A DNA stretch of 64,000 bases. Source: an uncultured Collinsella sp. Its GTDB lineage: Bacteria; Actinomycetota; Coriobacteriia; Coriobacteriales; Coriobacteriaceae. Shown one piece after another: positions 34,339 to 42,269 of this stretch. A program made the translations under genes and the position numbers. The stretch spans positions 1-64,000 of the forward strand of contig CABUTO010000003.1 in assembly GCA_902494535.1 (NCBI GenBank), read 5' to 3'. Position 1 is the stretch's first letter. Every line of letters begins with the position of its first letter. The notes beneath the pieces are model-generated. The model saw only the letters and a program-made list of their open reading frames with translations. It did no database searches and was not told the origin of the DNA.

Positions 34339-35328
34339 CTAGTTTCCCTGCGCGCCCGAGATGCCGTTTTGCAGGGCGTTCCAGGCATCCGTCGCCAAGC
34401 CGCCCAAGTTCTGCGCGGTATCGCCCAGGTTTTGTGCCGTGTCGCCCAGCTCTTGCGCCTTGTCTCCCAACTCCTGTGCCTTGTTGCTCAAGTCCTCCAG
34501 CGTATTGGAGCTCGAACTGTCGGTACCGCTTTGGCCGTCGGACGAGTTGCCCGAGCTGTTCTTGTGCGTGAGTTGAATTTCGAGGTTGCCGTTGTCGTTA
34601 TAGTAGGCAGAAGTAACGACCCAGTTGGCATCGACGACGGGCGTTGAGCCATCATCAGTCAGGACCACGGCATTCGAAAGATCGGCGCCGCGCGACTTGA
34701 GGATCTTCTTGGCGTTGGACCAGTACTGCCCCGGGATATCGCTCAGATCGACGGCGCTAGACGAGGCGGACTCAGTTTGCTCGGCAGTGGTATCGGCCGT
34801 TGAACTCCCTCGCTTGTTGAGCATGCCCGACACGATGGCAAACACAACCGACAGCGCAAAGAAGATCGCCAGCACGATGAGGATCTTCTTGATCACGCTC
34901 GACGAACGCGACGGCTTCTTCTCCTCGTCCTCGCCATATTGCGGAATCGACTTGGGGTACTCGCGATACGGTTGGCGCGACTCGTAGCGAGGCTGCGCCG
35001 TGCGAGGCATATACGTCGTCTGCTGAGGCTGCGGAATGGGATTCTGCGGCAGGTCATCATAGGGATTCGGCGTCGAGGCGGCATAAGAATCCTGCGGCGC
35101 GTAATCAAACGGGTCCGGAGCTGCGTTGCTATAGGGGCCTTGCGAAGATGCAGCGTAAGAATCCTGCGCCGTGTCGCCATAGCCCATAACCCGGGTGGGC
35201 TCGACAGAAGGCTGCGTCGCGGCGGGGTCGGTATAACCGGGGTTGGGAACAACGCGGGTCGCATCGGCGCTATCGCCAGCCTGCGCGGAACCGTAGCCGC
35301 CCATCACGGTTGTCTTGTCCTGATCCAT
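34339..35328 (-). CDS. Single-pass membrane protein with repeat-rich tails
   Basis: A 329-aa protein. Residues 1-140 are disordered and rich in Tyr/Pro/Gln/Ser, with DSYAAS repeats and two TRV motifs, so phosphorylation by a Ser/Thr kinase with FHA readout is imaginable. One membrane helix lies at about 149-170. The outside part carries a globular segment (about 190-255, SDIPGQYWSNAKKILKSRG, then VVDANWVVTSAYYNDNG) and a C-terminal heptad-like repeat (KAQELGDKAQELGDTAQNLG). The NAKKILKSRGADL segment resembles PASTA-like or DUF-type extracellular domains. Unknown function. AAAGGAATCGTTGC precedes the ATG. Confidence 0.65.
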   Translation of the reverse strand: MDQDKTTVMGGYGSAQAGDSADATRVVPNPGYTDPAATQPSVEPTRVMGYGDTAQDSYAASSQGPYSNAAPDPFDYAPQDSYAASTPNPYDDLPQNPIPQPQQTTYMPRTAQPRYESRQPYREYPKSIPQYGEDEEKKPSRSSSVIKKILIVLAIFFALSVVFAIVSGMLNKRGSSTADTTAEQTESASSSAVDLSDIPGQYWSNAKKILKSRGADLSNAVVLTDDGSTPVVDANWVVTSAYYNDNGNLEIQLTHKNSSGNSSDGQSGTDSSSSNTLEDLSNKAQELGDKAQELGDTAQNLGDTAQNLGGLATDAWNALQNGISGAQGN

Positions 35329-35446
35329 GCAACGATTCCTTTCCGTCGCGCGTGAGCCTCAAGTTATCCATGCATTCTACCCGCGCAAAAGCCTATGATG
35401 GACGGAGCCCGCCGGTATCTACAAGACATGCGCGGGCCTAAGGATC

Positions 35447-35482
35447 AAAAAGCCCCGCCGGGCCTTGTGGGCGCGGCGGGGC
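35447..35482 (-). terminator. Rho-independent terminator
   Basis: On the minus strand GCCCCGCCG pairs with CGGCGGGGC (35452-35460 and 35474-35482), followed by TTTTTG. It ends the fhs transcript. Confidence 0.9.
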
Positions 35483-35507
35483 AAGCAAGCAGCTATGCGC
35501 AGCGAGC

Positions 35508-37175
35508 TTAGAACAGGCCGGTGATGTTGCCGTCGTTGTCGACGTCGATGTTCTCGGCCGCGGGGACCTTGGGCAGGCCCGGCATGGTCAGAACACTGCC
35601 AGTCAGTGCGACCACAAAGTGGGCACCGGCGGAAACCTTGAGCTCGCGCACCGTAATGCGGAAGTTCTCGGGAGCGCCCAGGGCCTTGGCGTTGTCGCTA
35701 AAGCTGTACTGCGTCTTGGCCACGCACACCGGCAGGTTGCCAAAGCCGTTCTCGCGCAGCTCGGCGAGCTGGCGCTTGGCAGCCGGCGTAAAGTCGACGC
35801 CGTCGGCGCGGTAGACCTTGGTGGCAACAGCCTCGAGGGCATCAGCGACATCAGCGCCGTCCTCATAGGCAAACTTGAGCTCGCTCGGCTGCTCAATCAG
35901 ACGCATGACCTCATCGGCCAGGTCGAGCGCGCCCTCGCCGCCCTTGGCCCAGACCTCGGAAAGCTTAACGTTGACGCCGAGCTTCTGGCACTCGGACTCG
36001 ATGAGCGCAAGCTCGGCCTCGGTGTCCGTCGGGAATCGGTTGATGGCGACCACGCAGGGCAGACCATAAACGTTCTGGATGTTGTCGACGTGACGCAGCA
36101 GGTTGGGCATGCCAGCCTTGAGCGCCTCGAGGTTCTCCTCGTTGAGGTCGGCCTTGGCGACGCCACCGTTGTACTTCAGCGCACGAGCGGTCGCGACGAT
36201 CACGACGGCGCTGGGGCGAACGCCCGTCATGCGGCACTTGATGTCGAGGAATTTCTCGGCGCCCAAATCGGCACCAAAGCCGGCCTCGGTAATGGCGACA
36301 TCGCCAAAGCGCATCGCCATACGCGTGGCCATGATAGAGTTGCAGCCGTGGGCAATGTTGGCGAAGGGACCGCCGTGGACAAACGCGGGCGTGCCCTCGA
36401 GCGTTTGCACCAGGTTGGGCTTGAGCGCGTCCTTAAGCAACGCGGCCATGGCACCCTGGGCCTTAAGGTCGCGGGCACGGACGGGCTCGCCGGCAAAGCT
36501 GTAGCCGACGACGATCTCGCCCAGGCGCTCCTTGAGGTCGCTGATGCTCGTAGACAGGCACAGGATTGCCATGACCTCGGAGGCGACGGTGATATCGAAG
36601 CCGTCCTCGCGCGGCACGCCCTGGGCCTTACCGCCAATGCCGTCGATAACGTGGCGCAGCTGACGGTCGTTCATATCGACGACGCGCTTCCAAGTGATGC
36701 GCTTAACGTCAATACCGAGCTGATTGCCCTGCTGAATATGGTTGTCGAGCATGGCGGCCAGCAGGTTATTGGCAGCACCGATAGCGTGGAAGTCGCCGGT
36801 AAAGTGCAGGTTGATATCCTCCATGGGGATGACCTGAGCCCAGCCGCCGCCGGCAGCACCGCCCTTAACGCCAAAGACGGGGCCGAGCGAAGGCTCGCGC
36901 AGGGCCACGGCACTCTTGACGCCGCGACGACGCAGGCCATCGGCCAGACCGATGGTCGTGGTGGTCTTGCCCTCGCCCGCAGGCGTTGGGTTGATAGCGG
37001 TCACGAGGACGAGCTTGGCCTGGTGATCGGTCGGCTCGTTGAGCAGTGAATAGTCAACCTTAGCCTTGTCGAAGCCGTACGGAATCAGGTGCTTTACGTC
37101 GACGCCGGCGTTCTTAGCCACCTCGGTAATGGGCAGCGGCGTGACGGAACGTGCGATTTCGATGTCAGTAGGCAT
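35508..37175 (-). CDS. fhs: Formate--tetrahydrofolate ligase
   Basis: Fhs joins formate to THF using ATP to give 10-formyl-THF. The 555-aa protein matches the usual length (about 555-560). It starts MPTDIEIARSVTPLPITEVA; the P-loop TPAGEGKTTTTIGLADGL is at about 66-83, and further conserved blocks are GVKGGAAGGGWAQVIPMEDI, NLHFTGDFHAI, PFANIAHGCNSIMAT and TEAGFGADLGAEKF. The ATG at 37175 follows AAAGGACCGCCC. It is transcribed alone and closed by a strong terminator. With folD/fchA it links formate to nucleotide, methionine and acetogenic-type metabolism. Confidence 0.97.
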   Translation of the reverse strand: MPTDIEIARSVTPLPITEVAKNAGVDVKHLIPYGFDKAKVDYSLLNEPTDHQAKLVLVTAINPTPAGEGKTTTTIGLADGLRRRGVKSAVALREPSLGPVFGVKGGAAGGGWAQVIPMEDINLHFTGDFHAIGAANNLLAAMLDNHIQQGNQLGIDVKRITWKRVVDMNDRQLRHVIDGIGGKAQGVPREDGFDITVASEVMAILCLSTSISDLKERLGEIVVGYSFAGEPVRARDLKAQGAMAALLKDALKPNLVQTLEGTPAFVHGGPFANIAHGCNSIMATRMAMRFGDVAITEAGFGADLGAEKFLDIKCRMTGVRPSAVVIVATARALKYNGGVAKADLNEENLEALKAGMPNLLRHVDNIQNVYGLPCVVAINRFPTDTEAELALIESECQKLGVNVKLSEVWAKGGEGALDLADEVMRLIEQPSELKFAYEDGADVADALEAVATKVYRADGVDFTPAAKRQLAELRENGFGNLPVCVAKTQYSFSDNAKALGAPENFRITVRELKVSAGAHFVVALTGSVLTMPGLPKVPAAENIDVDNDGNITGLF

Positions 37176-37319
37176 GGGCGGTCCTTTCGTTACCGAATGA
37201 GAAAAAGACCAATTCAGCATAGCACGGGCGCGCAATAGTAAAACGCCCATAACCGATGAACGGCGATATGTTTACCCGATGCCCAGCGATAGCCCAACAG
37301 CCCGCCAAAACAAAGCGCC

Positions 37320-38387
37320 CTAAACGGTAGGTTCAATCCCCAGGTGCTCAAAGGTGCGAAGGGTTGCCTGACGGCCCTGCGGCGTACGAATCATCAACCC
37401 GCATTGCAGCAAATAGGGCTCATAGACATCCTCGAGCGTGCCCGGGTCCTCGCCCACCGCGCTGGCAAGGGTCGTAAGTCCCACGGCACGACCGGAGAAC
37501 GTCTTGGCGAGCGTCTCCAAAATGCGAATATCCATCCAGTCCAGACCGAGCTCGTCGATCTCGAAGAACTCGAGTGCCTGACGGCAGATATCGAGCTCAA
37601 TGGGACCGTTGCCGCGCACCTGCGCATAGTCGCGCACGCGCTTGAGCAGGCGGTTGGCAAGACGTGGCGTGCCGCGCGAACGCGAGCCGATCTCGAGTGC
37701 ACTGGGGTGGTCGATCGTCACGCCCAGGATAGTCGCCGAGCGCGTCACAATCTGCGCGAGCTCCTCGACCGTGTAGTAATCCAGGCGATATGAAATGCCA
37801 AAGCGGTCGCGCAACGGGCCTGTCAACATGCCTGAGCGGGTCGTTGCCGCTACCAGCGTAAACTTGGGAATATCCAGGCGAATCGAGCGCGCCGCCGGAC
37901 CCTTGCCAATCACGATATCGAGGGCAAAGTCCTCCATCGCGGGGTACAGGACCTCCTCGACCGAACGGTTGAGGCGGTGGATCTCGTCGATAAACAGCAC
38001 ATCACCCGGCTGCAAGTTAGTAAGGATGGCCGCCAGGTCGCCCGTGCGTGCGATGGCAGGGCCACTCGTGGTCTTGATCTGAGCGCCCAGCTCGTTGGCG
38101 ATAACGGTGGCCAGCGTGGTCTTGCCCAGGCCCGGAGGACCCGAGAAAATCACGTGGTCGAGCGTCTCGCCACGGCTCTGCGCCGCTTCGATCAACACGC
38201 GCAGGCTCTGCTTGATGTGCTCCTGGCCGCAGTAGTCGTCCAGGCGCTGGGGGCGCAAAGTGCGGTCGACATCGAGGTCCTCGGCCGTCAGCTCCGAGCC
38301 CACCATGCGCTCGCCGTGCGCCATGGATGCCGCCGGCGAGTTGCCGGGCGTCGCCCACAGGTCCTGAGAGTCATCGGCTTCCCACAT
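37320..38387 (-). CDS. ruvB: Holliday junction branch migration helicase RuvB
   Basis: RuvB (355 aa) is the AAA+ motor that drives branch migration of Holliday junctions with RuvA. Visible motifs are LRPQRLDDYCGQEHIKQSL, Walker A SGPPGLGKTTLA, Walker B LFIDEIHRLNR, sensor 1 ATTRSGML and the C-terminal winged helix ending FEHLGIEP. The ATG at 38387 overlaps the TGA of ruvA (TGATG), so translation is coupled; a GTG one codon upstream is also possible. It is the last gene of ruvC-ruvA-ruvB. Confidence 0.97.
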   Translation of the reverse strand: MWEADDSQDLWATPGNSPAASMAHGERMVGSELTAEDLDVDRTLRPQRLDDYCGQEHIKQSLRVLIEAAQSRGETLDHVIFSGPPGLGKTTLATVIANELGAQIKTTSGPAIARTGDLAAILTNLQPGDVLFIDEIHRLNRSVEEVLYPAMEDFALDIVIGKGPAARSIRLDIPKFTLVAATTRSGMLTGPLRDRFGISYRLDYYTVEELAQIVTRSATILGVTIDHPSALEIGSRSRGTPRLANRLLKRVRDYAQVRGNGPIELDICRQALEFFEIDELGLDWMDIRILETLAKTFSGRAVGLTTLASAVGEDPGTLEDVYEPYLLQCGLMIRTPQGRQATLRTFEHLGIEPTV

Positions 38388-39007
38388 CACGCATCCATTC
38401 CGAGTCGCTTAAGCGCCGCGCCGAGCAGATCCTCGACACGCATATTCTGACCATCATACCCGCTCAGGGCAACATCGGTCTCCTGCGGGCTAAAGCCCAT
38501 GGAAAGGAGTGCCGCACGGGCATCATCAATCGCCGAAGGAGCGGCGGCGGGAACCGGCATCGCAACCTGGCCGGGAATCACGTCGACCGGCACAAAGCCC
38601 TTATCCTTGGCAAAGGTGCTCTTGAGTTCCAGGATCAGGCGCTGAGCTGTCTTTTTGCCCACACCGGGTACCTTGGCCATGCCCTTGTCGTCCTCGGCCA
38701 TCACCAGCGAATACAGCTGCCCCACGGTATAGGTGGAAAGCACGGCGAGCGCCAAGCGCGGGCCAACGCCCGAGACGGACACGAGCCGGTCGAACATCGT
38801 GCGCTCATCCTTTGAGGAAAAACCGAAAAGTGTCATGGCGTCCTCGCGCACCTGCATACGCGTGTAGAGGCGGACCTCGCCGCCGGGCGTCGGCAACGTG
38901 GCCGCAGTGCTGCCCGAGATGCCGAGCTCAAAGCCAACGCCCGACACATCGACGACAGCAGAACTCATCGTGGACTCGACAAGCGTTCCGTGGAGCTGGG
39001 AAATCAT
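38387..39007 (-). CDS. ruvA: Holliday junction branch migration protein RuvA
   Basis: RuvA (206 aa) binds four-way DNA junctions as a tetramer and loads RuvB. It begins MISQLHGTLVES with the OB-fold, has the two helix-hairpin-helix segments (RLVSVSGVGPRLALAVLS and KVPGVGKKTAQRLILELK), and the flexible linker and domain III (about 145-206, ARAALLSMGFSPQETDVAL) that contacts RuvB. The start ATG overlaps the ruvC stop (TGATG), so all three genes are coupled. Length and order are typical. Confidence 0.97.
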   Translation of the reverse strand: MISQLHGTLVESTMSSAVVDVSGVGFELGISGSTAATLPTPGGEVRLYTRMQVREDAMTLFGFSSKDERTMFDRLVSVSGVGPRLALAVLSTYTVGQLYSLVMAEDDKGMAKVPGVGKKTAQRLILELKSTFAKDKGFVPVDVIPGQVAMPVPAAAPSAIDDARAALLSMGFSPQETDVALSGYDGQNMRVEDLLGAALKRLGMDA

Positions 39008-39528
39008 CAGTATCCGGTTCCTCTCTGTTGATAGAACTCGCCACCGGTGAGGGCGCGGGTGCGGCTGAGGTTTACGTGGCATATGGCGCAAGCCAGGGCA
39101 TCGGCGGCATGGTCGGGATGCGGGTCGTGGTCGAGCTGCGTGAGCGTGCGTACCATGTAGGCGACCTGCCGCTTGTCCGCGGCGCCGGTGCCCACCACAG
39201 CCTGTTTGATCTGCATGGGCGTGTACTCGCCAATCTCGAGCGCGCACTCCGAAAGCGCCACGAGCGCAGCACCGCGGGCATGCGCCGTGGGGATGGCCGA
39301 ACGAACGTTGGCGCCAAAGTAGATGCTCTCGACAGCAGCCGTGTCGGGTCGATAACGCTCGACGACATCCTTAAGGTCATGGGCGATATGCGACAGGCGC
39401 ACCGCGAGCGGACTTCCGGCACTGGTCTCGATGCAGCCGTAGGCACGGCAGCGAACCTCGCCACGCCGCTCCTCGATAATCCCCCAACCCGTATGAGCCA
39501 AACCGGGGTCGATGCCCAAGATAACCAA
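39007..39528 (-). CDS. ruvC: Crossover junction endodeoxyribonuclease RuvC
   Basis: RuvC (173 aa) resolves Holliday junctions. The four acidic catalytic positions of the RNase H-like fold can be traced: GIDPG near the start, VESIYFG, ALSECALEIGEY, and DHAADALACAICH close to the C-terminus. Start: the TTG at 39528 with GGGGAGGTTGGC directly upstream is preferred over an ATG 7 codons earlier. It is the first gene of the ruvCAB operon; no yebC lies upstream, instead the NadE-like gene 117 bp away. Confidence 0.95.
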   Translation of the reverse strand: MVILGIDPGLAHTGWGIIEERRGEVRCRAYGCIETSAGSPLAVRLSHIAHDLKDVVERYRPDTAAVESIYFGANVRSAIPTAHARGAALVALSECALEIGEYTPMQIKQAVVGTGAADKRQVAYMVRTLTQLDHDPHPDHAADALACAICHVNLSRTRALTGGEFYQQRGTGY

Positions 39529-39645
39529 GCCAACCTCCCCTCGCCACAAGCACAGCGCAAGACAAGGCCCCGCGCATCATTCACGAACGTCTGTTCTAGA
39601 ATAACACAACGGGGCCAAGATGCTTAAAGCAAGATTGCTTCTGCC

Positions 39646-41631
39646 CTAGTTCTGGCTAAAGAATGGGAACTGCCTCGGATCTACTGGCGGATGCGGCATC
39701 GGCGTGCCCTGGGGCCCACCTTGCGGTCCGCCCTGGCCGCCCATCATCTTTTCGATGGCGTCCTGGACCTCGCCCTCAAACTTTTTCATACCCTCATGCA
39801 GGCGACGCTGGCCATCCTCGGAGCGCAGCTCTTCCATCTGCTCGGGCGAAATACCCAACAGGTCACCCAGTAAGCCCATCATCTCGCCACGCATGCGTTC
39901 GCTTGTATCTTCGTCAGCAAAGCGATTCACCTCGGCGCGCGCCAGCGCATCGACCGTCATGCGTTCCTTGCCGCTCAACCCCAGGTCGGACCATGCGAGC
40001 ATGTACGGCCAAGCGCGCTCGACAAACGAGCGGGCCGAGACGATCGGCGCCGTCGGCAGCATGCGGCGGGCGGCCTCGCCCTGACGCACGAGCATCAGCA
40101 GCAGCGAGCAGGCCTCGGGCTTGCCGGCAGCCATCGGAATGTCGTCGAAGGGACGGTTGCGGTCGACGTGCGCCTCGAGCGTGCCATCGACCTCGCCCGG
40201 CTCAAGCCCACCGAGCAGCTGCGCCGCGCGGTCGAGCATGTCGACCGGACCGTCAAGCGTCGAGAGCGCTTGCGCCAGCACGCGCTCCATGCAATCCTCC
40301 ACCGCGTTGAGCGTCACGAGCTCCTGCGGCACCACGGCAGACGTGCGGTTGCGCACGCGCGCCACAAACTCGAGGGTCGACAGATACACATCGCCAAAGG
40401 GCGCATAATCGCCCTGGTAGCCACCGCAAAGCGCGGGCGCCGCCAGCGCGTACTCAGTTTTGGACAGCGGGCTCAACGCCATCGCGCCCAGCTCGAGCGC
40501 CGTATCCTCCAGCATAAGGCCCAGCGTGCGAGAGCGCAGGCGCTCGGCATCGCCCGCCGACACATCGCGGTCGAGCACACGCGCGGCATCCGGCGCATCG
40601 CGCTCAACCGTGCGAATATGCAGGCGCTCGGCAATGGCGCGAACGGCGGCACAGCGAGCAGCCTCGGCCTCCTCCTGCGCCGGCGTAAAGATGCGGTTGC
40701 GTCCCAGTACCAGGCCGACCACATTGCGCGAACCCAGGGCGTCGACGGCAAGCGCCGCCAGTAGGGACGACGGCAAGTCGCCCTCGAGCGCCACCACGGC
40801 GCGCGACGTACCGCGGGCGCGGGCGTTATCGCGAACGGCGAGCACCAGCGCCTGCCACAGCCATTCCTCGGAGCGAAACTCGGGCAGCTCGTGGTCCTCC
40901 AAGGCATCGAGCATCACACCGCGCTGGATCTCCTGAACCAGCAGGCTCTCCTCAAAACACGGCGCTTGGGCCACCGCGCGGCCGCAGTCGTCGAGTACAA
41001 ACGAGCCGCCGGTATACACCGACTCGTCGTACGCACCGACCGGCGCCATGCAGGCAAACCACACGCTGCGCTTAGATGCGATCTTGCGATAGGCTCCGCT
41101 GCGCACGGCGGCGATCGCGGCGGTCTCGCGGTCGGTCATATCAAACGCGTTGAACTGGAAATAGACAATGAGGTCGACGCCGGTCGGCAGCATCTCGAGC
41201 TCGCGGTCCAAGTCGAAGATCACCGCGATGCGCACGCCGTCCACGTCAAACACCGGCGGTGCCCAACGGGCATCGCCGTTCCCACCGCGCTGCAGGGCAA
41301 TGCTCGAACGGGCCGGCACCACGCGACCGTCCTTGAGCATCATATAATCGAGCAGGGGCTGGCCCTCAAACGAAACCGCCGCGGGCACGATGCAAATCAT
41401 ATCGAGTTCTTGGATACGCTCGGCGACGCCGGTCAAGCCGGCAAGCATGTCGTGCTCAAAGTCCGCAGCGCCCACCAGGCCGCCGGGCAGGGCCCCCATA
41501 AAGAGCGGAGCCGGCACGCACAGCACGCGCGCACCGCGCTCGTGGGCCAGGCGCGCCTGGTCCTCGATGCGACCGCAGATACCCTCAATATCACCTAGGC
41601 GCATATCGATCTGTGCAAGTGCGAGCTTCAT
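39646..41631 (-). CDS. Catalytically degenerate NAD synthetase (NadE) homologue
   Basis: A 661-aa protein with the full layout of glutamine-dependent NAD+ synthetase: an N-terminal nitrilase-like domain (about 1-270) and a C-terminal synthetase-like domain (about 275-560), plus a Gly/Gln/Pro-rich tail. The catalytic residues are missing. The nitrilase Glu (FPEL) is replaced in VPAPLFMG, the Lys of the second motif is lost around SSIALQRGG, and the Cys (CEDxW) is lost in AVIFDLDREL. The synthetase P-loop SGGxDS reads EGDLPSS. Flanking structure is kept (SLLAALAVDALGSRNVVGLV, GDYAPFGDVYLSTLEFVARV). It is probably a pseudoenzyme with a binding or regulatory role. Lies upstream of ruvC on the same strand. 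Confidence 0.75.
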   Translation of the reverse strand: MKLALAQIDMRLGDIEGICGRIEDQARLAHERGARVLCVPAPLFMGALPGGLVGAADFEHDMLAGLTGVAERIQELDMICIVPAAVSFEGQPLLDYMMLKDGRVVPARSSIALQRGGNGDARWAPPVFDVDGVRIAVIFDLDRELEMLPTGVDLIVYFQFNAFDMTDRETAAIAAVRSGAYRKIASKRSVWFACMAPVGAYDESVYTGGSFVLDDCGRAVAQAPCFEESLLVQEIQRGVMLDALEDHELPEFRSEEWLWQALVLAVRDNARARGTSRAVVALEGDLPSSLLAALAVDALGSRNVVGLVLGRNRIFTPAQEEAEAARCAAVRAIAERLHIRTVERDAPDAARVLDRDVSAGDAERLRSRTLGLMLEDTALELGAMALSPLSKTEYALAAPALCGGYQGDYAPFGDVYLSTLEFVARVRNRTSAVVPQELVTLNAVEDCMERVLAQALSTLDGPVDMLDRAAQLLGGLEPGEVDGTLEAHVDRNRPFDDIPMAAGKPEACSLLLMLVRQGEAARRMLPTAPIVSARSFVERAWPYMLAWSDLGLSGKERMTVDALARAEVNRFADEDTSERMRGEMMGLLGDLLGISPEQMEELRSEDGQRRLHEGMKKFEGEVQDAIEKMMGGQGGPQGGPQGTPMPHPPVDPRQFPFFSQN

Positions 41632-41748
41632 GGCTCAGCCCTTTCCGTCGTAAACCATCGTTGTCGTAGTAAAAGCGCCGGCCGCATGACGCAGTCGGCG
41701 CTCGCATGTGCATATGCTAGCTATGATACCCCGAGCGGGGGCGTGCTC

Positions 41749-42111
41749 CTAGAACGTCGCGGACCACAGCCCGTGCAGGTTGCAATAGGCATAGACGGTA
41801 CCGGTCTTGGAACCGCCGGCAAAAAACGTCGCGGGCTTCATGCCGGGCTGGAGGTAATGGACCTCCAGACGACCCTCGGCCTCAAGGGCGATCCACTCGA
41901 TGTAGTGCTCGGGCACCATAGGATGCTCGACCGAGCCCACGCGCGCACGGATCACGTGACCGTCGCGCTCGCTCTCAACGACCGGCACGTGCTTTTCGTG
42001 CGCCGCGTCCTCGGTGTTCGCGGTCAGCTCTGTGCAGCCGGCGGGGGTTGCAACGTCGTTGCCAAGGGCGGCAATGAGCTTGCCGTCGGGGTCCTTAAAG
42101 AATTTCGCCAT
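41749..42111 (-). CDS. Superoxide reductase (desulfoferrodoxin-family, neelaredoxin type)
   Basis: A 120-aa one-domain superoxide reductase, which reduces superoxide to hydrogen peroxide without making oxygen; typical of anaerobes. The Fe(His)4Cys centre is complete: H41 in EKHVP (E39-K40 is the catalytic pair), H63 in EHPM, H69 in EHYIEW, and C110 and H113 in YCNLHG. The N-terminal desulforedoxin domain of two-iron desulfoferrodoxins is absent. The ATG at 42111 follows AAAGGAGAACATC. Electron donors such as rubredoxin are not encoded in the window. Confidence 0.95.
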   Translation of the reverse strand: MAKFFKDPDGKLIAALGNDVATPAGCTELTANTEDAAHEKHVPVVESERDGHVIRARVGSVEHPMVPEHYIEWIALEAEGRLEVHYLQPGMKPATFFAGGSKTGTVYAYCNLHGLWSATF

Positions 42112-42227
42112 GATGTTCTCCTTTGCTGATGTGCCGATGTTCTCGATGCTTCTTATGCCCAAAGGCAAGCGAACCATCCACGGCATCGCAAATGAACACA
42201 TAACGGGCAGGGACGATGGGGCGGCGT

Positions 42228-42269
42228 GCGCTAACCCGCCCTGGCGGCCTCACCCGAGCGGGTTAGCGC
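42228..42269. terminator. Inverted repeat at the end of the SNF2 helicase gene
   Basis: GCGCTAACCCGC at 42228-42239 and its complement at 42258-42269 form a perfect 12-bp stem that overlaps the helicase stop codon. There is no T-run on either side, so termination is only likely. Confidence 0.55.
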
